Assembly (NCBI GenBank): GCA_022701365.1
Contig: JAKUHH010000040.1
Coordinates: forward strand, 124,001 to 188,000
Length of the DNA stretch: 64,000 bases
Direction: 5' to 3'
From: Mycocentrospora acerina
Lineage: Eukaryota > Ascomycota > Dothideomycetes > Pleosporales
Position numbers and translations under genes: made by a program
In this document: in pieces, positions 55,183 to 64,000 of the stretch
Position numbering within the stretch: the first letter of the stretch is position 1
How the letters are laid out: each line of letters opens with the position of its first letter
Notes under the pieces: model-generated
What the model was told of the DNA's origin: nothing
The model's input: the letters and a program-made list of their open reading frames with translations, nothing else
Databases searched by the model: none

Positions 55183-56247
55183 ATGGCTAAAATCATCGCT
55201 ATCACTGGAGCCACTGGCCAACAGGGTGGAGGTGTAGTCAATATTCTTCTCAAAGCTGGTTGGAAGGTGCGAGCTATCACAAGAAATTCCAATAGCGCAA
55301 AGGCAAAAGAACTTGTTTCCCGGGGTGCTGAGGTTGTGGTGGCCAACTCTGACGATGAAGAATCTCTGGTTCGGGCTTTCAAGGTAAACGTCGATGAATC
55401 CCCTTCCGTCTCAATTATATGGGTTTTGACCTCTAATAGGGCGCCCATGCGATTTTTGGAGTCACCAATTTCTGGGAGCACCTTTACTCAGGTAAAAGCA
55501 GAGATGAATCTGGTGCCCTTGAAGCAGTGCAGGCATGGAAGCTCGCCCGAGCCGCAGCTAGAACATCTACTCTGGAGCATTACATCTGGTCCACCTTGCC
55601 GTACGCAAAGAAGATGAGTGACGGAAAATGCCCTTGTCCTCATTTCGACTATAAAGCGGAATTCGACGAGGAGCTCAAGGCAAAGCTGCCTAGGCTTGCC
55701 GAAAAGACTACCTTTTTGTTTATGGGCTATTATCCAAGCAATATGGTCCTTCTGCCTATGACAAAGCCAGTGGAAATCGTAAGTGCTTCTTTAGATTGTT
55801 CTTAGCAATATTTAACATGTGATACAGCCTGGCTCTGGAAAATGGGCTCAACTTATGCCAACGCCCTCATCGGCTGAGATTATCATCTCTGGTGATATGG
55901 AGATCACGCCCGGGGTCTGGGTCCGCCAGATTCTCAGCAAGCCAGACAAGACTAAAGGTAAGTATGCGAGCGTAGCTCCTGAGACTTTGACTTTCGGTGA
56001 GATGATGAAAATTTGGTCAGAGGTGTACGGCCGTGAGGGTGTGTTTGTTCAGGTCACTGTTGAGGAGTACGGCAGTTTTTGGGGTCCTGGTGGACTTGAA
56101 CTTGCGAGCCAACTGACCTTTGGTGAGCATGTAACTGATTGGACCGCTCCATACGAATATGTAAGTATGGAAGAGTTGGATATCAAGCCTGAAGAAGCCC
56201 CTGGATTGAGGAAGACACTTGAGGGATTTAGGGCTCGAGGAATGTGA
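55183..56247 (+). CDS. NmrA-like NAD(P)-binding protein (319 aa, 3 exons)
   Basis: The exons are 55183-55383, 55440-55778 and 55828-56247. The N-terminus MAKIIAITGATGQQGGGVVN has the GxxGxxG dinucleotide loop, followed by GWKVRAITRN, whose Arg favours NADP(H). After the first intron GAHAIFGVTNFWEHLYSG and EAVQAWKLARAAARTSTLEH, then YIWSTLPYAKKMS, match the NmrA/HSCARG group. The catalytic YxxxK of true short-chain dehydrogenases is absent, as expected. The second half (FMGYYPSNMVLLP, APETLTFGEMMKIWSEVYGR) completes the fold. Members act as redox-sensing regulators or as isoflavone-reductase-like enzymes; which applies here cannot be told. TATA-like sequence sits about 115 bases upstream. Confidence 0.9.
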
Positions 56248-57415
56248 GGATAGAATTCAAATCTTCATATAATGCCGCATCTCTGCCCAAATGAATTAAT
56301 TCAATTATCGAAGAATGTCAAGTTGTTTTATTAGTCAATTTAGTTCTAGTTATTATCAGGATGTAATTGTAGATTTGAATTAATCAATCATTTGAAATAG
56401 CCTACTGTAATGCTAACAACAAATATGTAGTCAGACCAATCAAGCTATGAATAGGCGATGAAATGAGAAAAGGAGAGGATATGATTGGACTAGTTGAGTG
56501 GAGAACTGATGATTGTATTATCACGTGCATACTACCTACAGTATGGAGGAGGATTGTGCGTGCTGAGTCATCGGCTAGCGTCGCAACCATGTGGCGCCTT
56601 CATGGCGACCATCGCGAACGATAGGTAGATGATGACTTCAATGAGCGAATCTGATGCAAAGAAAACCTTGGGTTGAAAATTAACAGTAAGAAATCAAAAC
56701 ATCAATATCTAGCTGCTCCTTCTAGTAGATGTACATTCTCATACACGACAATTACACATCAAACTTGCGATCCATGTATCGTTTGTCGTTCACGACTATT
56801 ACTTGTCTGTATTGGAATAGAGAAGCCGTGGCCTGAATCGTGCAGGGAGTGTATATCTTTATGCTGCGATGTAAATTCTCGTGCAGACTGAACTACAAAA
56901 TTTACCTCAAGCTAACACAGATAGTGCTATAGAATGCTAGTTATCAAACTTTCAAACAAGCCTTAATCTCTATTTACAGAATGCTATCAATACCTCCTAC
57001 GCGATAAGAGAGGATTCTGACAAAGTCAGGTTTGACTTGAACTTAACTATTTTAGTTGCATTTTAGGTAACGTAGCTTCATGCTGTTAGGCACGTGTGTC
57101 GCCAAGTGCTTAGCGGCTTCTACCTAGCGACTAATTGTTCCGCATTACGTCATTTAAAAACTCTATCTCTAATTGTTCTGTGTTGATTTTCAGATGACTT
57201 TAAAAGCTTACATAAGTTCCGTTATAATGTTTTTTAATTTCCAATGTCGTTTTGCTTTCTTAGCTATCATGAAGTCTTGCCGAAGTAGTAAGACAGCAAG
57301 ATGTGAATCGCAGACAACCTGTTAGTGGCGGGCTCACTGCGGCCCATTAGAAGTTGCCAACTTTCTAATCTACTCACGACTTCAGAGATGCCCACAGTCT
57401 AGTAACTTAAACATA
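56248..57415. other. Intergenic with one dispersed-repeat copy
   Basis: These 1.2 kb contain the repeat copy at 56457-56620 and otherwise AT-rich sequence. A short frame at 56673-56891 reads THQTCDPCIVCRSR with several Cys, but has no Zn2Cys6 spacing. No gene is supported. Confidence 0.55.
56457..56620. repeat. Dispersed repeat, copy 2
   Basis: This is the partner of 43214-43384, in the same orientation. It lies 210 bases after the NmrA-like stop. The start GATGAAATGAGAAAAGGAGA and the end CATCGCGAAC are where similarity fades. Several differences between copies are C/T transitions. Confidence 0.75.
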
Positions 57416-59187
57416 ATGGAGAAATCTTTGCGCCCTTGTCACACCTGTCGTCGGCGCCGAGTCAAATGCGATCAGTTGCTTCCACAATGCCAAAAGTGTA
57501 TCCAGACAAATCGTGAATGTCTTGGGTACCAGCAGTTGATTCTGTGGAATAAAGGGATCGCCAGCCGAGGAAAGATGATGGGTCGTTCATCATTTCAGAA
57601 CCCTCATCCTGCACTCAAAACAAATCCATTGCCACCTAGCTTTCAACCCAGTCAGTTGAGCTCGACACTCCCCGCGCTGGATGCATCTTCCCTAAGCCAC
57701 ATGACATACAGCGAGCCATATATCTGCTTCACGATGGCGGAGAGAGATACTGTGCAAAGGGGTTTAAACAGATCTTCACTTTACACCGTACTACAGGACC
57801 CTCATCTTCAGGGATTGGACAGATCTAGTCAGTATTACTTGTACTTTTGTGAGTTATACAGAGCCAGATCTCTGATATCTACTCAAACTGATGTTGATTA
57901 AGTTGGCAATGAAGTACACAAAGGCCTTGTACTGTATGACATTCCTGTCGAGAATCCTTTCGACAGTCTCGTCCCTTACACCATGGACAACGAAATCCTT
58001 CGCCAGATTCTCGTTGCTATTGCAGCACTTTATTTTTCCTCGATGTATCACATTCATCGTGGTGAAGCATCTAGTACAACTTTTCTACCAAAACCCAACT
58101 CAAAGGACAGTATATATGCACCGCCTGGACCCAGGTTATGGTATCCACTCAACAATCCCTTTCGAGACGCTCTTGAAGCTAAGCATAGGGCTTTAAATCT
58201 TCTCTCTACAGCTATACAAAAGCAAAAGACACAAGATGAGCTACTTTTTACTTGTATCATTTTATTCGCTCATTTTGAGTTTATGTATCCAGAAACGAAC
58301 GCAAGTCAGATTCATTTTCATGGAGCTCACAGAATGCTAAGTATATTCGGTCTTTGCGAAAGTGCAAAGAGATATGCTGTTCAGACTTTCAGGAACAGTG
58401 TCATGTCGGACTCCATACTGTAGGCTGAGGTTCTTAGTTTCTAACCGCAATGCAGATAAGCTAATGTTTAATTCATAGGTATGATGTCTTAGGCTTGGTC
58501 TTGGTTCCAATGCTTCCTTGGAATTCCTCGCTTACCGATTCACTTTTCCCTATCCTTGAAAGTATCGATGCAGGCCAGCACCTGTCCTGTCCTGTAGAGA
58601 TATTCCAGGCGGCCATCAATATTAGCAAGCTTCTTCGAGAAACCCCAAACTCGGATTTGATCTCAGAGGATGCTTCCGATAATATCCGTTGCTACCTACA
58701 TAAAATAGAGACATTGGATGCACGCGCATGGGCAAACTCTTTTCGCCATATTTACGCGTGTACGAAATGCCCCGGCGACCTGGAAACTCGTATTCACGTA
58801 TGTGAAGCACATAAATCAGCATTTTGCATATTTGTCACAAGGGTCGCTTCAAAGCGTATGTCAAGGCCTCTTCATGTTGGGCAACATCTCTCTACCCTTC
58901 TGAAACATCTTTATTCAGTCCCACCTTCTGAATATCTATTTAAAGCTACGTCCTGGCCTACATTCATTGCTGGTCTTGAAACTCGCGACGAAGACGTTTT
59001 AAAGTGGTCTATCAGGCGTCTTCGAAACATTTGCCAATGCCTTCCGTGGGATTACGTACGACGGGAACTTCAAGTTTTAGAGAGGGTTAAGTCGAAAGGA
59101 AGTCCTTTGGTAGCAGCCGAAAAAGTTGAGCTGGACTGGATAGAAGACTTAAGATTAGTGCTAACAAGATATCCAATAGTACTATGA
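57416..59187 (+). CDS. Zn2Cys6 transcription factor (552 aa, 3 exons)
   Basis: The exons are 57416-57848, 57903-58419 and 58479-59187; all joints keep frame. The cluster RPCHTCRRRRVKCDQLLPQC, then QKCIQTNRECLGY, gives six Cys at about residues 8, 11, 18, 25, 28 and 35. The regulatory domain continues across exon 2: YYLYFFGNEVHKGLVLYDIP, NEILRQILVAIAALYFSSMY and ALEAKHRALNLLSTAIQKQ, with LLFTCIILFAHFEFMYPE, all typical of the Fungal_trans_2 (PF11951) group. Exon 3 (LGLVLVPMLPWNSSLTDSLF to DWIEDLRLVLTRYPIVL) completes it. It is a nuclear regulator; its nearest neighbours are the NmrA-like gene and an SDR, which could be targets. Confidence 0.88.
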
Positions 59188-60017
59188 GATTCTTAAACTT
59201 AACTTCAGGCATTATGATAATCTTGATAAATAGATTATTTCTTTCACGAGGTCAAATTTCTGTTGATGAGTTGCACTGTGCCAGAAAAGCAATGTCATTA
59301 TGACGCGAAGTAAAATGGAAATGAACCCATCAGAGAATGACAGAGCAATACTATTGATGTTCTTTCACTTGTGAAGGGAATACTAGATTGTGTAGATCCT
59401 AAGAGCTTATGAGATAGATGTTAGAAACCTTCTAACTTCACGTCACGGAGCAAGTAGAGTCTCTGTATGGCATACACGTATAACAGTAGAATTAGGTAGA
59501 TGAATCGCTACCTCCCTAGGAGCAATCCTGAACTAGTCTATTAATAATCTCTTGGTGTTCAGGGTGGTAGCAGATACCTAATGAGTAGTGTTAAGTTTCT
59601 ATAGTGACCCGATACAGCTTACGGTGGTACTCGGTACATAGGGGTAACCTCCGTGATGCTCCATCGGGGTTTATTCCTGACAATAGAATTCGAAATACGC
59701 TACTTGCATCAGCTAGCCAAGTCTTCAGAGGGTACAAACATAGACTAAAAATGATGCAATTGCAAAAGGGAACAAACAAATTTTCTCTTTGTTGCTTATT
59801 TTTTAATCTTTTTTTGGAATATCTCTAGTGAAAATGTGATTCTTTAACCTGTTTATTTCTACTTGAACCTTTTTGTGTGCAGGTTGATCAGTACTCGAAT
59901 TTTCCTAATAAATGAACCACTGATAATCTGCAAGAAGATTTCTTCAAGTGCTTAGTTTAAGTACACCTTAATTTAGTATTTCTAAATGCATGCTGAATAC
60001 AGATACAAAGTGATGCC
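59188..60017. other. Intergenic
   Basis: The 3' flanks of the regulator (plus) and the SDR (minus) meet here. A slightly GC-richer patch at 59,430-59,660 stands out in AT-rich sequence, but I could not match it to a known element. Confidence 0.5.
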
Positions 60018-60927
60018 TCACGATGTTGACATGTGTGCTCCGCCACTAACATGAAATACCTGACCAGTAAGCCACTGAGATTCGGGCGATGCCACAAGCG
60101 CAACTACACCCGCAACATCATCCGGAAATCCTGGTCGTCCCATTGGACTCATTGAACCTATCTTCTCATCGACTTCCTCAATTGACAGTTTATCTCCATT
60201 GGGTATGTAGTCCTTCGCCGCCTCTGCGTACATGTCGGATTTGATGCCGCCAGGAGCGATGGCATTAACCGTGATATTCCGAGAACCAAAGTCGTATGCC
60301 AGACACTTAATCATGCCCATGATTGCCGCTTTCGAAGCAGAATACAATGCGTGCCGAGGAACTCCCTGTGTGCCAAATATTTAGCGAAGACTATTACATC
60401 ATTGGGAGTGAAGGCTATTACCCAAACAGCAGATATGGACGATATCAGGATCAGACGTCCATTATTCTCAAGGTGCTTGTGTGCTTCCTGTGCAACAAAA
60501 AATTGTGCCTTCACATTGACTGCAAGGACTTTGTCAATCTCTGCCTCGGTTACGCTTTCCAAGTCGCCAAAGTGCTCAATGCCAGAGTTGCTCATGATGA
60601 TATCGATCTTCCCGAGTTCTTGTTTTGCCCGGAGAAACAGTTGAGCAATCTCGTCACGTTTGCTGACGTCGGCCTTGACACATATCGCTCTCACACCTAG
60701 AGAGCGGGCTTTTTCGGCAACGGCTTCAGCAGCAGTGGCAGAGGACACATAGTTGATAACAACATCTGCCCCATGTGATGCAAGCTTGAGAGCGATGGCT
60801 GCTCCAATACCACGGCTGGAACCAGTGACTAGATTTCAATTGTCTCAGCAGTGCTACAATTTACTTCTTGCATGTGTGACAAACCGATTGCAACCTTGTT
60901 GGCCAAGGAATTCTGCGAATTAACCAT
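60018..60927 (-). CDS. Short-chain dehydrogenase, tetrahydroxynaphthalene-reductase-like (265 aa, 3 exons)
   Basis: The exons are 60885-60927, 60422-60828 and 60018-60365, with introns of 56 nt. The protein reads MVNSQNSLANKVAIVTGSSR, with the cofactor loop TGSSRGIGAAIA split by intron 1. Next come the NSG motif (IIMSNSGIEHFG), Ser in LISSISAVW, and the catalytic pair YSASK just after the second intron (GVPRHALYSASKAAIMGMIK). ITVNAIAPGGIKSDMYAEAA with KDYIPNGDKLSIEEVDEKIG and SPMGRPGFPDDVAGVVALVA resembles tri- and tetrahydroxynaphthalene reductases of the melanin pathway and versicolorin reductases. No polyketide synthase or scytalone dehydratase is in the window, so a melanin role is not supported by context. 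NADPH is the likely cofactor. Confidence 0.92.
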
Positions 60928-62990
60928 GATTAGAATAGGAGATTGAGCAAATAGTTGATTCAGAGTTGTGGGAATAGATAATTGGTGAATTTGGTAGTTC
61001 TAATGTCACACTTGGATGAAGGAATGAGTTGAATATATATGTGTGTATAAAGTGCTTCGGCCTCTGTGGTCATCTCGCCAGCCGATGACGCCGATGATCC
61101 CGACGCTATTCCACGGGCGTAAGACGGAAAGAAATCTATAGCTTGCTCCACGCCACAAGGCAAACTTTCACATCCTGGGAGCAACTGCAGGCCATTACTG
61201 AATTCATCTCAGAGCTGGCAGGGGCGACATCCTCATACTGGACATTAAGCTAGATGTTTAGAAGTTTAGGAAAGGTTTCCAGCAAATCATCATGACGCCT
61301 TAACCTGGAACCATGAGCACAGACTTATTGTTGTCTACTCGAATTCTCGCAATCTAGGCTAGTCACCTTTCTCAGAAATGTATGTTTTAAGTATACTAAC
61401 CCCTAAGGGCAGCCAAGCAACTAGCGCTGTGGCGATCTTACTCGATTCAGTGCACCAGGACTACGAAACATAATTGACTCAATTAGCAACAAAAAATAAG
61501 CTACATGCAGGAGGCTTGGACAGCAGTTCACTTAGTCTTGCATTTTTTCCCCATGAAAATACTGTGGCATTGTCTCTAGGCTAGGAAAGCCTTTTGTGTA
61601 CTGCTGTAAACAGAAGGCTAATATTCTTGGCTGACACATTTCTCGAGTTGGATTACTTACTTAAATGTATCCCGCCCTAAGATGTTAGGAAAGAGAAGTT
61701 GAGAATTCCTCCAATATACAGGTAACCCGGTACTCGTGAAAATAAATCAAACTTTTGTTTGGACATGCTTGATTGTGTATAGATGCAGATGCGTCCTCGG
61801 AAATCTAATTACGAACATGCACTTATATACTGCTCCTACTCACTTGATCTATCCCTAATGATCCATTTGATACAACAATACTGCTCTCTATTGCCGTGTG
61901 TGCTAGGAAAATGCTTAGTTGGTACTGATTGGTCTGCGAAGACACGTTAAAGGAAGAACTTTTTGAATTATCAGATGTGGGTGGGTGTAAGAGGGCACAG
62001 ACATGAGCGGGAGCCATGGTATGAGCTACAGTAGCGCAGTATTCCTGCTTGACTTGGCTATTTCTCACAGGAACGGCTGGCAGGCATCGCAAACAACCTT
62101 CCGCCATTACGATCCGACCCGTCTTTGTTCCAGATATGCTAGCTACGCGAGGTATCACTTCCCGCGTCGCCACCTTCAAGGCGCGTCGCACTCCATGGTT
62201 GCATCAAGTATTCGATCAACTAGCCAAATTGAGGAGATGTTTCTAATGTGCCTGTTTTTTTACCAATAGAGCTGTCGTCGAGGGGCTAAGGGGCTCGTGA
62301 ATAGCAAATCATATTTTTGAGCGCTTTTGTTACCCGCATTCATTTTCCTTATAACATTTTGACTAATTTTCCATAAATGTACATGGATTCTTCTAAACAT
62401 CCAGCTGGTTATAACGCTCTACTTTAGCTAATAGCCTCTTGTTCGCCAGCACGTCGAAGCATACGTGTGCGTAACGACACTGAAGAGACATTTCTCCACT
62501 AATATGTAATGGAGATTAACAAAGATTACCAGAAGCCGAGAATTATTAAGTGATTAAATTAGTTACACTCAAAACTACCTCTTTAAGCTAATCTACGTAT
62601 ACGATGGTAGTTAACTCAAGATTTTTAAAATGAATTCTTGCTCTTTGCAAATGTGAAAGCTAGATTTAGCAATCTTAATTAAAGAGTCTGAAATTGTCAG
62701 GCACAAGCTCTATCCCACTCCACTAGCACTATCAAAAGAGATGTAGTAGTCCTGAATAAGACCAGCTGGAATAGGATGATAAGTGTGACAACACATATAC
62801 AGTATCACTTAACTATGTGTGTTTCCGCTGCAACTTGAGAATTCCTCACTTATTAGTTTTCGAATCTGTTCTTGCGACTCTAATGTTGAGTACACTTGGC
62901 TTCACAGCATTTCTTCAAAACTACATCTCGCCCCAATACTACTCCCTCTTTCAGAAGGATCTAAGCAAGTTAAAAAGAACCAGCAAAAAA
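60928..62990. other. Intergenic, AT-rich
   Basis: Two kilobases lack a supported gene. At 61,820-62,270 all six frames are fairly open and GC rises, giving 122 aa on the minus strand and 88 aa on the plus strand; neither shows a motif, so this may be an old coding remnant. The remainder up to the 5S gene is AT-rich. Confidence 0.5.
62983..62990 (-). terminator. RNA polymerase III terminator of the 5S gene
   Basis: Directly after the 3' end of the 5S sequence the minus strand carries a run of at least six T (plus-strand A-run 62985-62990). This is the standard stop signal for polymerase III. Confidence 0.85.
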
Positions 62991-63109
62991 ACATACAACA
63001 GCGGGGATTCGCCAGTGGTCACCCACCTGACTACTAGTCCGCCGGTACGTTGCTTAAATAGGGCTGAGCGAACGGGAAGCCTTGTTTTCAACGTCCTATG
63101 GTCGTATGT
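62991..63109 (-). rRNA. 5S ribosomal RNA
   Basis: The 119-nt minus-strand sequence starts ACATACGACCATAGGA and ends GTTGTATGT; these ends pair as helix I with one G-U. It keeps the central TTCCCGTTCGCTCAGC, the TTTAAGC segment, GGACTAGTAGTCAGGTGGG and TGACCACTGGCGAATCCC blocks of fungal 5S, including the internal control region that TFIIIA and TFIIIC recognise. Helix II (63089-63094 with 63047-63052) is ACGTTG with CAACGT, a perfect pairing. A T-run terminator follows. Single dispersed 5S genes are normal in filamentous ascomycetes. It is part of the large ribosomal subunit; whether this locus is transcribed cannot be told. Confidence 0.92.
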
Positions 63110-63334
63110 ATTAGTTATGAAGGGTTGAAGGCTTATATTGCTGACTTTTTCAAGGATCGAATCTATACACACTTGAGTATCGGAAAAATAATCGTTCGGC
63201 CAACACCACTCTCATGCGCTGAATAGTTCCAATATACGAGCGATTCTGTCCAATGTGATACACCTCTTTTCCTTTTACGCCATGAGTATCCACTCAAAAG
63301 CCATGCACATTGCTGCATCAATTCCATAATTACA
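63110..63334. other. Spacer between the 5S gene and SEC10
   Basis: The stretch upstream of the 5S start and after the SEC10 stop has no coding or repeat signal. Polymerase III initiation sequences upstream of 5S genes are short and I cannot define one here. Confidence 0.4.
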
Positions 63335-64000
63335 CTACACGCCATTGAGCAAGCTCTGTACACCCACACTTCCTACATCTTCCCTTCTCGCGATAAAAAG
63401 CTTCAGTTCTTGCACATCCTGCCCCGCACCCCGAAGTCTATCCCTCAATGCCTCAGGTCCCACGATGAAGAGTGTGCTGACGTCGGCGAGTACATCCATA
63501 GCACCAGCCTCCAGCTCTTCTCCCGTCGGCCACCCACGCACAAGCTCCACATAGCGGTTCATATCCTTGGATACACTCAGTCCGCCGACTTGTGAAACGG
63601 TGAATTTGAGAAGATGGGCGAGTACGAGGGCGCGAAGTCCGCGTGCGAGTTCGGCAAAGAAGAGGGCAAGGTTGCGGCCAGAAAGGGCGTTAGAGGCTTG
63701 GCCTGCGACGCGGGAGAGGAAGGCGGCGACTTCGCGGCAGGCTTGCGTTTCGCTCGTGACCATAAAGTCTGCGTCGTCGCGTGGGCGGAAGTCGGTCTTC
63801 TTTTGCTGGCTTAGACATCTGCTTACCCAGTTGAGACTCGCCGTGAGTGTCAGGTTGAGGATGTTGGAGAGCTTGGACTCTAGTGTGGTCATGGTGGTGG
63901 TGGTTGATTTCTCAATCTCTCGGCGGATGGTGATGTTGGCGGTGCAGAGGGGAAGAAGGATGGTGGTGGTTGTTTGCTGAAGGAGATGTAGAATTGTGGT
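63335..64000 (-). CDS. SEC10: Exocyst subunit Sec10 (EXOC5), 3' end, partial
   Basis: An open frame of 221 residues runs in from the right edge (base 64000) to the TAG at 63335-63337. It matches the C-terminal helical bundle of Sec10: ILLPLCTANITIRREIEKST, TTLESKLSNILNLTLTASLN, KKTDFRPRDDADFM, VTSETQACREVAAFLSRV, GRNLALFFAELARGLRALVL, VSKDMNRYVELVRGWP, and VLADVSTLFIVGPEALRDRL. Sec10 joins seven other subunits in the exocyst, which tethers secretory vesicles at the plasma membrane of growing tips. The frame stays open through the edge and reads sensibly upstream of the internal ATG at 63892, so that ATG is not the start. The C-terminal residues (QSLLNGV) look complete. Confidence 0.93.
   Translation of the reverse strand, partial: TTILHLLQQTTTTILLPLCTANITIRREIEKSTTTTMTTLESKLSNILNLTLTASLNWVSRCLSQQKKTDFRPRDDADFMVTSETQACREVAAFLSRVAGQASNALSGRNLALFFAELARGLRALVLAHLLKFTVSQVGGLSVSKDMNRYVELVRGWPTGEELEAGAMDVLADVSTLFIVGPEALRDRLRGAGQDVQELKLFIARREDVGSVGVQSLLNGV

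Noticed and set aside
60018..60927. Assignment of the SDR to a melanin cluster
   Set aside because: The sequence resembles tetrahydroxynaphthalene reductases, but no polyketide synthase, scytalone dehydratase or melanin regulator is within the window.
61823..62270. Overlapping open frames on both strands with raised GC
   Set aside because: No family signature on either strand. A weak resemblance of 62130-62215 to the reverse complement of the dispersed repeat was too patchy to call a third copy.

Overview
This window comes from a filamentous ascomycete nuclear chromosome, most likely a dothideomycete (Pleosporales-like); that placement is an inference from gene families and style, not from a search. 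Support: introns of about 45-60 nt with GTRNGT donors and YAG acceptors, a dispersed single 5S rRNA gene, a HET-domain relic, many Zn2Cys6 regulators, GH127 and GH47 enzymes and NmrA/SDR enzymes. I rebuilt exon structures by hand so that frames join and family motifs stay continuous; none has transcript support.

Layout. 1-1.6 kb: a HET-domain gene, minus strand, broken by several stops and frameshifts and cut by the window edge. 2-10.1 kb: a small secreted protein, an aldo/keto reductase, a bZIP transcription factor and an SH3BGR-like thioredoxin-fold protein with a long Ser/Thr/Lys repeat and an acidic tail. 10.9-27 kb: a dense housekeeping block holding the U2 snRNP protein SF3B1/Prp10, a mitochondrial-type membrane protein with an apparent one-base frameshift, a Vps3844-type vacuolar membrane protein, the ER translocon subunit Sec66, Npl4, the clamp-loader subunit Rfc2 and a GPI-anchored-type Ser-rich protein. 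A very large simple-repeat tract (about 218 perfect GTGA units plus a 34-bp minisatellite) lies just downstream of SF3B1.

27-63 kb: a gene-sparse, more AT-rich accessory region. It holds a decayed STAND/ankyrin-type N-terminus, a C2H2 plus Zn2Cys6 regulator, a GH127 beta-L-arabinofuranosidase, a second Zn2Cys6 regulator, an amidase, a sterol-glucosyltransferase-like protein with a Vps13-like tail, a single-pass Ser/Thr-rich membrane protein, a GH47 alpha-1,2-mannosidase, an NmrA-like oxidoreductase, a third Zn2Cys6 regulator and a tetrahydroxynaphthalene-reductase-like SDR. A 5S rRNA gene, a decayed 5S copy and a two-copy dispersed repeat also lie here. The window ends in the 3' part of exocyst gene SEC10, back in core-type sequence.

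The core block serves splicing, secretion, ubiquitin-dependent extraction and DNA replication. In the accessory block, GH127 sits between two regulator genes and next to an amidase, which suggests a small inducible catabolic cluster. I found no CRISPR array, intact transposon, tRNA gene or polyketide/NRPS backbone.
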